Assembly: GCF_001428605.1 (NCBI RefSeq)
Contig: NZ_LMID01000002.1
Location: 1 to 64,000 of the forward strand
DNA length: 64,000 nt
From: Sphingomonas sp. Root720
Lineage (GTDB): Bacteria; Pseudomonadota; Alphaproteobacteria; Sphingomonadales; Sphingomonadaceae
Direction: 5' to 3'
Below, one piece after another: positions 1-8,488 of this stretch. The notes beneath the pieces are model-generated. The model had not been told where the DNA came from, made no database searches, and worked only from the letters and a program-made list of their open reading frames with translations. The translations under genes and the position numbers were made by a program. Numbering within the stretch: position 1 is the first letter of the stretch; each line of letters begins with the position of its first letter.

Positions 1-237
1 CTCGTCCGCCCGCTGCAGGACCGCCCGGTGCGCGTCGATCGCGAGACGCTCGTGCTCGGCTATGCCGGGGTCTATTCGAGCTTCCTGCGCCACGCCGAGA
101 AGGCGGCCGCCGATTATGGCCTCGACACCCGCACGATCCTGGTCGAGCTCGGCCGCCGCAAGATGGTCGGCGGGCAGGAGGACATGATCGTCGACGTAGC
201 GCTGGACCTGGTCCGCGAGCGGGAAACCGCTTCCTGA
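1..237 (+). CDS. 4-hydroxy-2-oxovalerate aldolase, C-terminal end (partial)
   Basis: Only the last 78 codons are in the window; the frame is open from base 1 to a TGA. The residues [14 protein letters not shown], then [17 protein letters not shown], match the C-terminal communication domain of DmpG/BphI-type aldolases, which split 4-hydroxy-2-oxovalerate into pyruvate and acetaldehyde at the end of meta-cleavage pathways and pass acetaldehyde to an acylating dehydrogenase. The catalytic TIM barrel lies upstream, outside the window. The family match is from memory of the conserved C-terminus and is strong; substrate range cannot be judged from this fragment. Confidence 0.88.
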   Translation, partial: LVRPLQDRPVRVDRETLVLGYAGVYSSFLRHAEKAAADYGLDTRTILVELGRRKMVGGQEDMIVDVALDLVRERETAS

Positions 238-263
238 CGGCTACAGCCCGGCCGCCTGCCCGA

Positions 264-605
264 TCAGGCGAGCAGGTCGAGGCTGCCCCGCATCCTCCGC
301 TCGGTCCGCAATATCGCGGCGCTGGCGGTGTAGAGATCCTGCGCCGCGACCGGAGCGGCCGCCGCCTCGGCGGGATCGGCCTCGCCCTGCTGTTCCTCGG
401 CTGGGGCGGCGCCGCCATGCGGCTTCGCCTTCGCGGCGGTGCGGACCGGCCGACGGGAATAGGTGCCCGTCGCCGGGATCGCGCCCGCGGGCATGACGGC
501 GGGCACGGTCGCGACGCCATGGCGGCCGGCGATGCTCGACGCGGCGGCGGCCGCCACCGTCTCGCCCGCCCGCAGGCCGCTTCGCGCAATGTTCAACAGA
601 TCCAT
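264..605 (-). CDS. Small flagellar-rod-protein-like protein, function unknown
   Basis: 113 residues from an ATG preceded by GGAGAG; a GTG four codons upstream is less well placed. The first 27 residues (MDLLNIARSGLRAGETVAAA...) look like the N-terminal helix of FlgC/FlgG rod and hook proteins, and the last 25 (DLYTASAAILRTERRMRGSL) look like their C-terminal helix, where residues of the form Y.AN..vi.t...m...LDL are typical. The middle is a low-complexity Ala/Pro/Lys linker in place of the usual folded domain. No other flagellar gene lies nearby. It may be a reduced rod-like protein or a diverged relic; the call is inference. Confidence 0.6.
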   Translation of the reverse strand: MDLLNIARSGLRAGETVAAAAASSIAGRHGVATVPAVMPAGAIPATGTYSRRPVRTAAKAKPHGGAAPAEEQQGEADPAEAAAAPVAAQDLYTASAAILRTERRMRGSLDLLA

Positions 606-688
606 GGGACTCTCCACGCCATGCGCAGCCTGGTCCCGAGTGGACTAAGGAAGGCTTGCCCGGGCTGGTTAAGCGCGGCGCAACCGCG

Positions 689-1969
689 TTATCGCACCAG
701 CGCCCCGCCCTTCATCACATGGTCGACATGCTCCAGCGCGGCGATGTCGGCGATCGGATCGGCCTTCACCGCGATCATGTCGGCATAATGGCCCGGCGCG
801 ATCGCGCCGACGTCCTTCGACCAGCCGAGCAGGTCCGCCGCGGTCACGGTCGCGGCCTGGATCGCCTGCATCGGCGTCATCCCGTAGCGGACCATATATT
901 TGAACTGGCGGCCGTTGAGGCCGTGCGGATAGACGCCCGCGTCGGTACCGAAGCTGATCCTCGCCCCGGCCTTCACCGCCTTGCGGAACCCCTCGCGCTG
1001 CGCGTCGGTCGTCTCCCGGTTCTTGCGAAGATAGCCGGCCGGCCAGCCCTCCTTGGTGCCGATCTCTTCAATATAGTCACCGTTATAAATATCCATGTCG
1101 AGGAACACGCCCCTGGCCTTCGCCATCGCGATCCCCTCGTCGTCGATCAGCGAGGCATGCTCGATCGAGCGCACGCCCGCCCGGATCGCCGCCTTGATCC
1201 CCGCCGCACCATGCGCATGGGCCGTGACCCAGCCGCCATTGGCCTTCGCCGTCTCGACCGCGGCGCGCATCTCCTCCTCGCTCAGTTCCTGCACGCCGGG
1301 CTCGGTCCCTTCGGCGAGCACCGCGCCGGTCGCGATCAGCTTGATCGAGTCGACCCCGCGCTGGAACAGCTGGCTGACCTTCAGCCGCACGTCCTTCGCA
1401 TCGGTGACGACGCCGACCCGCATGTCCGCAGGCACCTGCACGTCGGGCGCGAAGCCCGTGACCTCGCCGCCGCCGCCCGGCACGGTGATATAGGCGCCGA
1501 CCACGCTCATCCGCGGCCCCTCGACATCGCCCCGGACTATCGCGTCGCGCAGCGCCACGTCGCTGAAGGCGCGGAAACAGCCGACATCATGGACGGTGGT
1601 GAAGCCCGCAAGCAGCGTCTCGCGGGCATGGCGGGCACCGACATAGGCGATCTCCTGCTGGCTGTGCAGCAGCGGCTCGGCGACGTTGCTCGTCTGCCCC
1701 CAGTCGGCGAGGTGGGTGTGCATGTCGATCAGCCCGGGCAGCACCGTATAGCCCGACCAGTCGACCAGCGCCGCACCGGCCGGCGGCGGCGCATAGGGGG
1801 TGACGGCGGTGACCCGGCCGTCGTCGATCCGGATCAGCCGATCGGTCAGCACCACGCCCTTCTCGCTGTCGATCAGCCGCCCGGCCCGCACATAGCTGGT
1901 CTCCGCCTGCGCGGCGCCCGCGACGAGCAGTGCAAGACCGACGATGGAACAAATGCGTCGCATGGCCAT
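689..1969 (-). CDS. Secreted metal-dependent amidohydrolase
   Basis: 426 residues with a signal peptide (ICSIVGLALLVAGAAQA) and the amidohydrolase-superfamily plan: an N-terminal beta-sandwich strand region, the metal motif HTHLAD (LIDMHTH) at about residue 95, an HAHG histidine near 250, a further histidine in RSIEHASL, and the late aspartate in SFGTDAGVYPHG. This arrangement is that of the imidazolonepropionase-like/Xaa-Pro dipeptidase amidohydrolases common in sphingomonads, acting in the periplasm on peptides or N-acyl amino acids. The exact substrate is not predictable. It has a paralogue at 52221-53534. ATGs at codons 1 and 3 are both possible starts. A weak stem-loop overlaps the stop codon (about 670-691). 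Confidence 0.88.
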   Translation of the reverse strand: MAMRRICSIVGLALLVAGAAQAETSYVRAGRLIDSEKGVVLTDRLIRIDDGRVTAVTPYAPPPAGAALVDWSGYTVLPGLIDMHTHLADWGQTSNVAEPLLHSQQEIAYVGARHARETLLAGFTTVHDVGCFRAFSDVALRDAIVRGDVEGPRMSVVGAYITVPGGGGEVTGFAPDVQVPADMRVGVVTDAKDVRLKVSQLFQRGVDSIKLIATGAVLAEGTEPGVQELSEEEMRAAVETAKANGGWVTAHAHGAAGIKAAIRAGVRSIEHASLIDDEGIAMAKARGVFLDMDIYNGDYIEEIGTKEGWPAGYLRKNRETTDAQREGFRKAVKAGARISFGTDAGVYPHGLNGRQFKYMVRYGMTPMQAIQAATVTAADLLGWSKDVGAIAPGHYADMIAVKADPIADIAALEHVDHVMKGGALVR

Positions 1970-2037
1970 TCCCCGGGCTCCCTTGACCGAAACATCGTTA
2001 TATTCTTTCCGTGATTGCCGCCGCTAGGAAAAAGCCA

Positions 2038-2568
2038 ATGATGAAACCAGCTCTCTCTTTCGCGCTGCTGGCCCTGCTGTCCGGCCCGCTCCTTGCCGCC
2101 GGCAACGCCAGCCAGCCCGCCAACGGCCAGTCGCCCGATCAGGAGGGGCGGATCCAGTCGATGGGCAAGAGCGCCGGGCGAATCGCCAGCCAGCCGGCGC
2201 GGGACGTCGGCGTCGCGAAGACCGGCATACCGCCCGCGCTGCAGCAGGCCTGGGATGCGCCTTATGCGCTCAAGGGAATCCGCACCTGCCGTGACCTTTC
2301 CAGGGCGTTCCACGACCTCACCGACGTGATGGGGCCCGATTTCAAGCCCGGCGAGGTCAAGAAGGAAAACAAGGCCGGCAAGCTGGCGGAAGCGGGCGGC
2401 AAGACGATCGTCAACTCGATCATCCCCTTCCGCGGGCTGGTCCGCGAGGTGACCGGCGCGGCCCCGGCGCAACGGCGGCTCGAGCGCGCGGTGGCGGCCG
2501 GCTATGCGCGGCGCGGCTTCCTGCGCGGCGTCCACCAGGCACGCGGCTGCAGGACGAAGCTTTTCTGA
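2038..2568 (+). CDS. Exported protein of unknown function
   Basis: 176 residues. Twin ATGs at 2038 and 2041 follow AGGAAAAA, and the protein begins with a clear signal peptide ending LLSGPLLAAG; an upstream GTG at 2011 would bury it. The mature part has two cysteines (CRDLS and ARGCRTKLF) that could form a disulfide, and a glycine-rich helix region (TIVNSIIPFRGLVREVTG) that could associate with a membrane. I do not recognise the family. It reads divergently from the amidohydrolase at 689-1969 and toward the CHAT operon. Confidence 0.75.
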   Translation: MMKPALSFALLALLSGPLLAAGNASQPANGQSPDQEGRIQSMGKSAGRIASQPARDVGVAKTGIPPALQQAWDAPYALKGIRTCRDLSRAFHDLTDVMGPDFKPGEVKKENKAGKLAEAGGKTIVNSIIPFRGLVREVTGAAPAQRRLERAVAAGYARRGFLRGVHQARGCRTKLF

Positions 2569-2628
2569 GCTTGTAGCGGTCGCGCCGTAGGCTATCCTCT
2601 CCGTCCAAAGAATGAAGGAGAGAAAGAC

Positions 2629-2814
2629 ATGCTCGTCATGTTCGTCGGCACCGATCGGGTCGAAACCGCGATCAACGCCAATCAGGTTACCTTCATCTCG
2701 CAGGTCAACGATGGCACCCGGATCCGCTTCGGCGAGGGCCGCAGCGTGACCGTCACCGAGCCGCTGGCCGAAGTCGTCGAGAAGCTCAACACCGGCCTGC
2801 GCCCGCACGATTGA
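2629..2814 (+). CDS. Small conserved-looking protein, 61 aa
   Basis: A strong AAGGAGAG ribosome site 7 bases before the ATG supports a real gene. The protein is a short all-beta pattern followed by one helix: a first strand, then INANQVTFISQV, a charged turn, RIRFGEGRSVTVTEPL and AEVVEKLNTG. This resembles the layout of FlbD-like small proteins (strand, 'vn...i', 'T..v.vke....v...i'), but identity is low and no function should be assumed. It has no signal peptide or membrane segment. It converges on the CHAT gene with only 21 bases between them. Confidence 0.7.
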   Translation: MLVMFVGTDRVETAINANQVTFISQVNDGTRIRFGEGRSVTVTEPLAEVVEKLNTGLRPHD

Positions 2815-2835
2815 CCTGAAACGGCGGCGCGACGG

Positions 2836-5800
2836 TCAGCCGTCGTCGGATCCGATGACGGTGAACGGCGCCCAGGCGGCCGGATGTGCCCAGGCGGGCG
2901 ACCAGCCAGGCAACGCCGATCCGTCGGCGCGGCGGCCGAGCCGCACCGTGCGCATCGCCCGTTGCAGCGCCGCTGCCCGGCTGAGCCCCGCCTTGCGCGC
3001 GGCGAGCGTCTCGACGGTCAGCGCCGCCGTCGCATCGTCGGCGACCCGCCAGCGGCTGGCGAGCAGCGATCCCGCCCCTGCATAGAGGAAAGCGCGGCCG
3101 AGGCTCGACAGGCTGTCGGCGCCGGGGGTGCCGTCGGCGGTCGCGGTGTTGCAGGCGGACAGGATCACCCAGTCGGCCGACAGGTGCATGCCCGCCACCT
3201 CGGAGGCCGCGAGCAGCCCGTCATCCTCGGACGAACTCTTCTCGGGCGGGGTGAAGGCGAGGCCCGGCTCGCGCAGGCCGCCGATCTCGCCCGGCAAGAT
3301 GCCATGGGTGGCGAAGGCGATGACCCGCGCGCCGCCGACCGCCGTGTCGCGACGCACCGCCCCTTCGGTCGCGGCGCTGCCGAGATGGAGCAGTTCGGGA
3401 GTCGCGCTCAGGGTCGCGGCCATCGCCTTGAGTTCGATCTCGGTCCCCGGCAGCGGGCTCAGTTCGCGCAGGGCGGAAGGGTCGGCCAGGGCCTGTCCAG
3501 CCCGGTCGACGGGCTGCGGGATGCGCAGGAAATCGTCGATGTTCCGCCCGCCGCCGGCCGGCCCGAGGAAGCTGGGCGCGCCATAGCCGACGAATTGGAC
3601 CCTGCCGCCGGCCGCCCCCGGGGCCGCCGGTTCGCCCGCGCGCAGCACCGACACCGCCGGCAGCACCGTGACCGCGTAGCGATCGGCCAGCCAGGGCGTG
3701 TTCTGGAGAACCGCCGGCTCGGCGTCGCTGTCGCCGGCGGCCGGCGGCGCGGTCGGCAACAGGCCGAGCGGCAGCTCGGCGAGCGCCCCGCCGGTCACCA
3801 CGAACAGGCTGCGACTCCCCGCCAGCGCCGGCTCGACCGGCGCGACCAGGTCGCGATAGAGGCCGAAGGCAGCCGCCCGGTCGAAGGGCGGCCAGCCGGG
3901 CGTCGCATCGCCGCATCCCTTGGGGTCGACCTGGCAGCGCAGCCGACGGACGGCCGCCGCGACCGGAGCGGCAGCGGCTTCGCGGCGCGACCATCGCACC
4001 TGCTTCGGCCCGATCGCGAAGCTGTAGAGATCGTCGCCCGCCACGACGATCAGCAACAGGCCGCCATCCTTGCCGAGGCGGGCGCGCGCCGCGTCGATCG
4101 CCAGGCTCTGCGCGCCGATCAGCCGGGCATAGGCCGGAAAGGCGCGGGCCAGCGCGCGATCGGCCTCGGCCAGGTCGCGCGCATTGGCGGCGCTCAGGTC
4201 GCGGGTCCGCGCGATCTTTTGGCTGTCCCCGGCGATCAGCTGGCGAAGCAGCTGGGCATCGAGCTCGGCGGCGTGGTCGGATAGGCCCTGCTGCTGCCGG
4301 ACGAGCGCGCCGAGCGGCCCTTCGCCGGCGGCGGTGCGGGCGGCGGTCCGCGCCATGCTGCGCGCGGCGGCCGACACCGATAGGTCCTGCGCGGCGAGGA
4401 ACGCTTCGGCCCTGAGCGCCGCCGCCTGGCGCGGCGACCGGGCGGCTTCGGCCCAGTCCGCCCGGATCAGGGTGGCGAAGGCGCCGGCGAGCGGATCGAA
4501 GCGGCTGGCGTCGGCGGCCTCGGCGCGGGCCACGGCCTGCTGTGCGCCGTCGCTCTCGCGGGCCTCCCCGATCCGGCCCGCGCGGCGACGGCGGACGATC
4601 TCGGCCGCCTCGCGCGCCGCCTTCACCGCGTCGGCGGGACGGCCGAGCGCCAGGTAGAGATCGGCGAGGTCGGTCAACGCCTCGGCCAGCGCTGGATGAT
4701 CGGCGCCGAACGCCGCGCGCCGCGCCGCTACGCCTTGCTCATAATCGGGCAGGGCGGTGTCGAACCGCCGCTGCGACACGAGCACATGGCCGAGCCGCAA
4801 CCGCGCGGTGGCGATGTCGGGATGGCCGGCGCGCAACGTTGCCAGCCGGATCGCCAGCGCCCGTTCGAACAGCGGCTGCGCCTCGGCGGCCTTGCCCTGC
4901 CGTTCGAGATTGACCGCGACATTGGACAGCCCGATCGCCGTCATCGGATGATCGCTGCCATAGGTGCGCTGCCAGATGGCGAGCGCCCTGGCGTAGAGCG
5001 GCGCCGCGCCGGCATAGTCGCCCTGCCGGTTCAGATTGTGCGCGACATTGTTGTAGCTCGTCGCGGCGGCGAGACCCTCGGGATCGATCGCGGTGCGGAT
5101 GCGCAGCGCGCGCCGATAGGCCGGCGCCGCATCGACATGGCGGCCCTGGCCGTCGAGGTTGAAGCCGAGATTATTATAGCTGGTGGCGACCGCGGGGTTG
5201 TCGGAGCCCAGCTCGGCGATGCGGACGGCGAGCGACTGGCGATAGAGCGGTTCGGCCTCGATCGGACGGCCGAGCGCGTCGAGATTGGACGCGACATTGC
5301 CTTCGATGAGCGCGAGGTCGAGATCCTCGGGCTCCCAGCGCAGTGCGATGCCGAGCGCCTTGGCATAGAGGTCGCGCGCCTCGCTGAAGCGACCCTGCCG
5401 GCCCAGCGCATAAGCGAGGTTGTTATAGGCGAGCGCGGTCGCGCGGCTCTCCTCGCCCGCCTTCGCCTGCGCGCGGGCGAGCGCCGCGCGGTAGAGGCCC
5501 TCCGCCTCTTCATGGCGGCCCACCGCCTGGAGATTGGCGGCGAGATTGGACGCGGCCTGTTCGCTCAGCCGGTCGTCGGGGCCGAGCTTCGCGGTGAAGA
5601 TCGCGAGCGCGCGGCGATAGAGCGGGGTCGCATCGGCCGGCTTGCCCTGCCGCACCGTCCAGTCCGCGATCAGCGACAGCGTGCCGCCCACCTCGGGATG
5701 GTCGGCACCCTTCGTCGCCTCCTCGATCGCCAGCGCCTCGCGGCCGAGTGCGATCGCATCGCCCCAGCGCCTTTCGGCGGTCGCCGCGCCGATCCCCGCC

Positions 5801-5916
5801 TCGATCCGGGCCAGCCGCGCGTCGACCGTCGGTTCGGCGGCGAGGCATGGCACGGCGAGCGCGAGCGCCAGCGCGGCGAGCAGGCCCGCCGCCTCGCCCC
5901 GGAGCATCCGCCTCAT
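2836..5916 (-). CDS. Exported TPR-CHAT protein (caspase-like fold)
   Basis: 1026 residues from an ATG that overlaps the M48 gene's stop by ATGA, with a signal peptide (AAGLLAALALALAVPCLAAE). Residues about 40-480 are Kinesin-light-chain-like TPR units repeating 'A..Y.RAL.I' (for example TPLYRRALAIF, AAPLYARALAIW, AQPLFERALAIR). The last 350 or so residues are a CHAT domain: ELPLGLLPT, then the catalytic-type histidine in FATHG (about residue 868) and cysteine in SACNTA (about 920). CHAT domains are caspase/separase-like cysteine peptidases. Both dyad residues are intact, so activity is plausible. Export to the periplasm and coupling to a metalloprotease gene are the unusual points. The target is unknown. 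Confidence 0.9.
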   Translation of the reverse strand: MRRMLRGEAAGLLAALALALAVPCLAAEPTVDARLARIEAGIGAATAERRWGDAIALGREALAIEEATKGADHPEVGGTLSLIADWTVRQGKPADATPLYRRALAIFTAKLGPDDRLSEQAASNLAANLQAVGRHEEAEGLYRAALARAQAKAGEESRATALAYNNLAYALGRQGRFSEARDLYAKALGIALRWEPEDLDLALIEGNVASNLDALGRPIEAEPLYRQSLAVRIAELGSDNPAVATSYNNLGFNLDGQGRHVDAAPAYRRALRIRTAIDPEGLAAATSYNNVAHNLNRQGDYAGAAPLYARALAIWQRTYGSDHPMTAIGLSNVAVNLERQGKAAEAQPLFERALAIRLATLRAGHPDIATARLRLGHVLVSQRRFDTALPDYEQGVAARRAAFGADHPALAEALTDLADLYLALGRPADAVKAAREAAEIVRRRRAGRIGEARESDGAQQAVARAEAADASRFDPLAGAFATLIRADWAEAARSPRQAAALRAEAFLAAQDLSVSAAARSMARTAARTAAGEGPLGALVRQQQGLSDHAAELDAQLLRQLIAGDSQKIARTRDLSAANARDLAEADRALARAFPAYARLIGAQSLAIDAARARLGKDGGLLLIVVAGDDLYSFAIGPKQVRWSRREAAAAPVAAAVRRLRCQVDPKGCGDATPGWPPFDRAAAFGLYRDLVAPVEPALAGSRSLFVVTGGALAELPLGLLPTAPPAAGDSDAEPAVLQNTPWLADRYAVTVLPAVSVLRAGEPAAPGAAGGRVQFVGYGAPSFLGPAGGGRNIDDFLRIPQPVDRAGQALADPSALRELSPLPGTEIELKAMAATLSATPELLHLGSAATEGAVRRDTAVGGARVIAFATHGILPGEIGGLREPGLAFTPPEKSSSEDDGLLAASEVAGMHLSADWVILSACNTATADGTPGADSLSSLGRAFLYAGAGSLLASRWRVADDATAALTVETLAARKAGLSRAAALQRAMRTVRLGRRADGSALPGWSPAWAHPAAWAPFTVIGSDDG

Positions 5917-7733
5917 CCGCCGAAGGGCAGCTTGATGCCGAACGGATTGCCCTGTTGCGGGGCCGCGCCCTGCGGCATAGCCGCCCGGCACCGTTCGACG
6001 ATATAGTCGCGCCCCTTCACCTGCTGGCAGGCGTTGTAGACGATCTGCGCGCCGGTCATGTCCCCGGCGGCCAGGTCGCGCTTGATCTCGATGCTCTTGA
6101 AATGGTCGGGGTCCTTGAAGCGCGCCTTGCCCTCGGTGATCAGGACGTTGCTGTCGCTCATGTCGCCGCTGCCGATCTCCATCTCGGTATAAGTCTCGTA
6201 GAGCTGGAGGTTCTGGACGCCGGTGCCGGTGCGCGCCGCCTGGAAATAGCTGGCGGCCTGCGCGACATTGCCCTGGTCGCGCGCGGCGAGCCCGGCGACA
6301 TAGTTGACGAAGGTGGGTGCCGTCCGGCTCCCCGCGCCGAGCGCGCGAAGCTGCGCCGAGGCGCCCGCATAATCCTGCGCGAAATAGCTGCCCCGCGCCT
6401 TCAGGTAGCTGTCGCGCATCGCCACCGCGCGGGCGAAGTCGGGCTTGCCCTTGATCCGGCCGAGCAGCGCGCCGGTGTCGATCGGCGGGTCGGCCGTCGG
6501 ATAGCCGGCCTGGAAATAGGCGGCGAGGCCCTTGCGCCGCTCCTCGGGCGGGAGGTGGGTGTCGCCGCCCATCGACTTGGTGATGTTGCCGAGATTGGCG
6601 ACCAGCGCGCCGCCCGCCGTCTTGAGCAGGCTCGATCCTAACCCCTGCCCGGTGCCGCCGGCCGCGAAGCTCGACATGTTGCTGGCGGCGAAGCCCTTCA
6701 TCGCTTCGCCCATGCTGGCCTGCGCCGCGTCGGCGGCCGCCTTGCGCTTGTCGTAGGATGCCTTCTGCGCCTCGAACGCCTTTTGCAGCCGCTCGAACAC
6801 ATTGGCATAGCTGTCGATCGTCATGTTGCCGCGAATCAGCAGGTCGACCGCCAACGCATCGGCCTGATTCTCCTGGTCGCGGTTCCACGACGTCGCGAAG
6901 ATGTCGTCGACCGCGAAGCGCAGCGCCTCGGCCACCGGCGCGGCGCGGCGCGCGCCGGCATCCATGCCGGTCTGCATCGTCGCCAGCGAGACGTTTCCGC
7001 CGCTCTTCTTCATCGCGGTGAAGGCGCTGCCCGCCGACCAGGCGACCGACACCGCCTGGGTCGCGCCGCGCGCGCCCGCGATCGTCTCCGCCTTAGCGAA
7101 ATGGCCGAGCAGCAGATGGGCATATTCATGCGCGAGGACGAACAGCACCTCCGAATCCGACTGCGCGGCCTCGAGCAGCCCCATCGACACGACGATCGTG
7201 TTGTCGGGCAGCGCCTGCGCCTGATAGGCCTCGTCGGCCCGGAACAGCAGCTTGGGCGTGCGTTCGAGCGGCGCATAGGGCCAGGCCTTGGCGAAAGCCT
7301 CCAGCACCGGTCGCAACTCGCGCTCGAAGGAGGGGATGTCGACCAGGTCCATGCGCGCCGAGCGGGTGTTCATGACCTGCGCCGACAGCCCCATCGAGCC
7401 CGCGGTATCGCCCACCCCGGTCCGCATCCTGGTATTGGTGACGCACAGGTCGCCCGCGTCGAGGGTGGAGATGAACGGCGCCTTGTCGATCGAGAATTTG
7501 CCCCGGGCCTTCTTGTCGATCTTTTTCGCGGCGGCCAGCGATCCGCTCGCCGGGACCGGACAGCCGGCGAGCGGGACATAGGGCGCGTCGGGCAGCGTGG
7601 CGACCACCGGCTCCACCGGCGCCGCCACCGCCCTGGCCGGTGCGGCGGCGCGCTTCTTCTTCGGGGCGGCATCGGCCATCGGCGCGGCACCGAGCGCGAT
7701 CGCCACGGTCGCCAGGATCAAGCTGTATCGCAT
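5913..7733 (-). CDS. Exported M48-family metalloprotease with TPR-like C-terminus
   Basis: 606 residues with a signal peptide (ILATVAIALGAAPMADA) and a Lys/Ala/Pro-rich stretch after it. A peptidase M48 core carries the zinc motif HEYAHLLLGH near residue 200, and the third ligand is probably the glutamate of NRDQENQADALAVDLL, matching the ExxxD pattern of the family. The last 200 or so residues contain helical repeats resembling the C-terminus of BepA-type periplasmic M48 proteases, which act in outer-membrane protein quality control. It ends in an ATGA overlap with the TPR-CHAT gene, so the two are probably translated together. It lies 40 bases after the SH3-like gene. Confidence 0.9.
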   Translation of the reverse strand: MRYSLILATVAIALGAAPMADAAPKKKRAAAPARAVAAPVEPVVATLPDAPYVPLAGCPVPASGSLAAAKKIDKKARGKFSIDKAPFISTLDAGDLCVTNTRMRTGVGDTAGSMGLSAQVMNTRSARMDLVDIPSFERELRPVLEAFAKAWPYAPLERTPKLLFRADEAYQAQALPDNTIVVSMGLLEAAQSDSEVLFVLAHEYAHLLLGHFAKAETIAGARGATQAVSVAWSAGSAFTAMKKSGGNVSLATMQTGMDAGARRAAPVAEALRFAVDDIFATSWNRDQENQADALAVDLLIRGNMTIDSYANVFERLQKAFEAQKASYDKRKAAADAAQASMGEAMKGFAASNMSSFAAGGTGQGLGSSLLKTAGGALVANLGNITKSMGGDTHLPPEERRKGLAAYFQAGYPTADPPIDTGALLGRIKGKPDFARAVAMRDSYLKARGSYFAQDYAGASAQLRALGAGSRTAPTFVNYVAGLAARDQGNVAQAASYFQAARTGTGVQNLQLYETYTEMEIGSGDMSDSNVLITEGKARFKDPDHFKSIEIKRDLAAGDMTGAQIVYNACQQVKGRDYIVERCRAAMPQGAAPQQGNPFGIKLPFGG

Positions 7734-7773
7734 CTGAAAACCCTCCTGTCGTGCCCCCCGGCCTCCCTTCTCG

Positions 7774-8166
7774 CTATTTGCCCCCGCCGCAGCCGAGTCC
7801 CAGCGACTGCTGCAGACCCTCCTCTTCCATCTTGGCGAAGCTCATCGCCTTGGCATCGCAGGTGATCGCCGCGAGATCGCCGACATAGTCGACCGTCGAT
7901 AGCCGCAGCCAGGCGAGCTTGCCGTCGAGCTGGACGCCCACGAACCCCGCCTTGGCACCGACGACCTTCGCCCCAGCCGAGCCGGCGGCCGGCATCGACG
8001 CGACGGGAACGTCGCGCAGCTTGGTACCGGCATCGTCGTAGATCGGCAGCGGATCGCGCTTATAGGCCTTGATCGCGGGGCCGTCCGCCGCCCAAGCCAC
8101 GGCCGGCAGGGCGGCGCCCGCCACCAGCAGGCCCATCACAGCACGACGCATCGACGCTCGGATCAT
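7774..8166 (-). CDS. Small exported SH3-like protein
   Basis: 130 residues from ATG, or 125 from the second ATG (MRRAVMG); both give a signal peptide ending PAVAWAADG. The mature protein reads as a bacterial SH3-like fold of five strands (IYDDAGTKLRDVP, GAKVVGAKAGFVGVQLDGKLAWLRLSTVDY), the kind that binds peptides or cell wall, then a short tail with two cysteines (ITCDAK and GLGCGGGK). It is the first gene of the SH3/M48/CHAT operon, 40 bases before the protease. The fold call rests on pattern only; no catalytic residues are expected. Confidence 0.75.
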   Translation of the reverse strand: MIRASMRRAVMGLLVAGAALPAVAWAADGPAIKAYKRDPLPIYDDAGTKLRDVPVASMPAAGSAGAKVVGAKAGFVGVQLDGKLAWLRLSTVDYVGDLAAITCDAKAMSFAKMEEEGLQQSLGLGCGGGK

Positions 8167-8488
8167 GTCAAACCCCTGTCATGCCCCCGATGTCCTATAC
8201 GGGACGAAGGAGCGCCCGGTTGCCCCCAGGCAGGACGAAATCGTCCGCACCCAGCCTTAGCAGCGGGGAGCGGCCGGTGCTGTTGCCTCGATCACAGCGC
8301 CGAAACTTCCTCCATTCCGAATCATAGCATGGCCCGCCGGTGCTGGCGCGCGATTTGACGCGGCTCGATCGCGGCCGGTGCTCGCCGCAGCGCAATATTT
8401 CTGAAGCCCGGCTGACTCGGCTTTGACTCGCCGAGGCCATCTCGCGGTCATCGCCTTCGGCTAAGCCTCCTGCAACAGGGGGAAGACG
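8167..8488. other. 322-base intergenic region
   Basis: Divergent spacer between the SH3/M48/CHAT operon and the shortened TonB receptor gene. It must hold both promoters. It contains scattered GC-rich complementary stretches around 8330-8400, but I see no clear operator, RNA gene or repeat. Confidence 0.5.

Noticed and set aside
656-2014. Open frame on the plus strand across the first amidohydrolase
   Set aside because: Antisense shadow; the minus-strand product has a signal peptide and metal-binding motifs.
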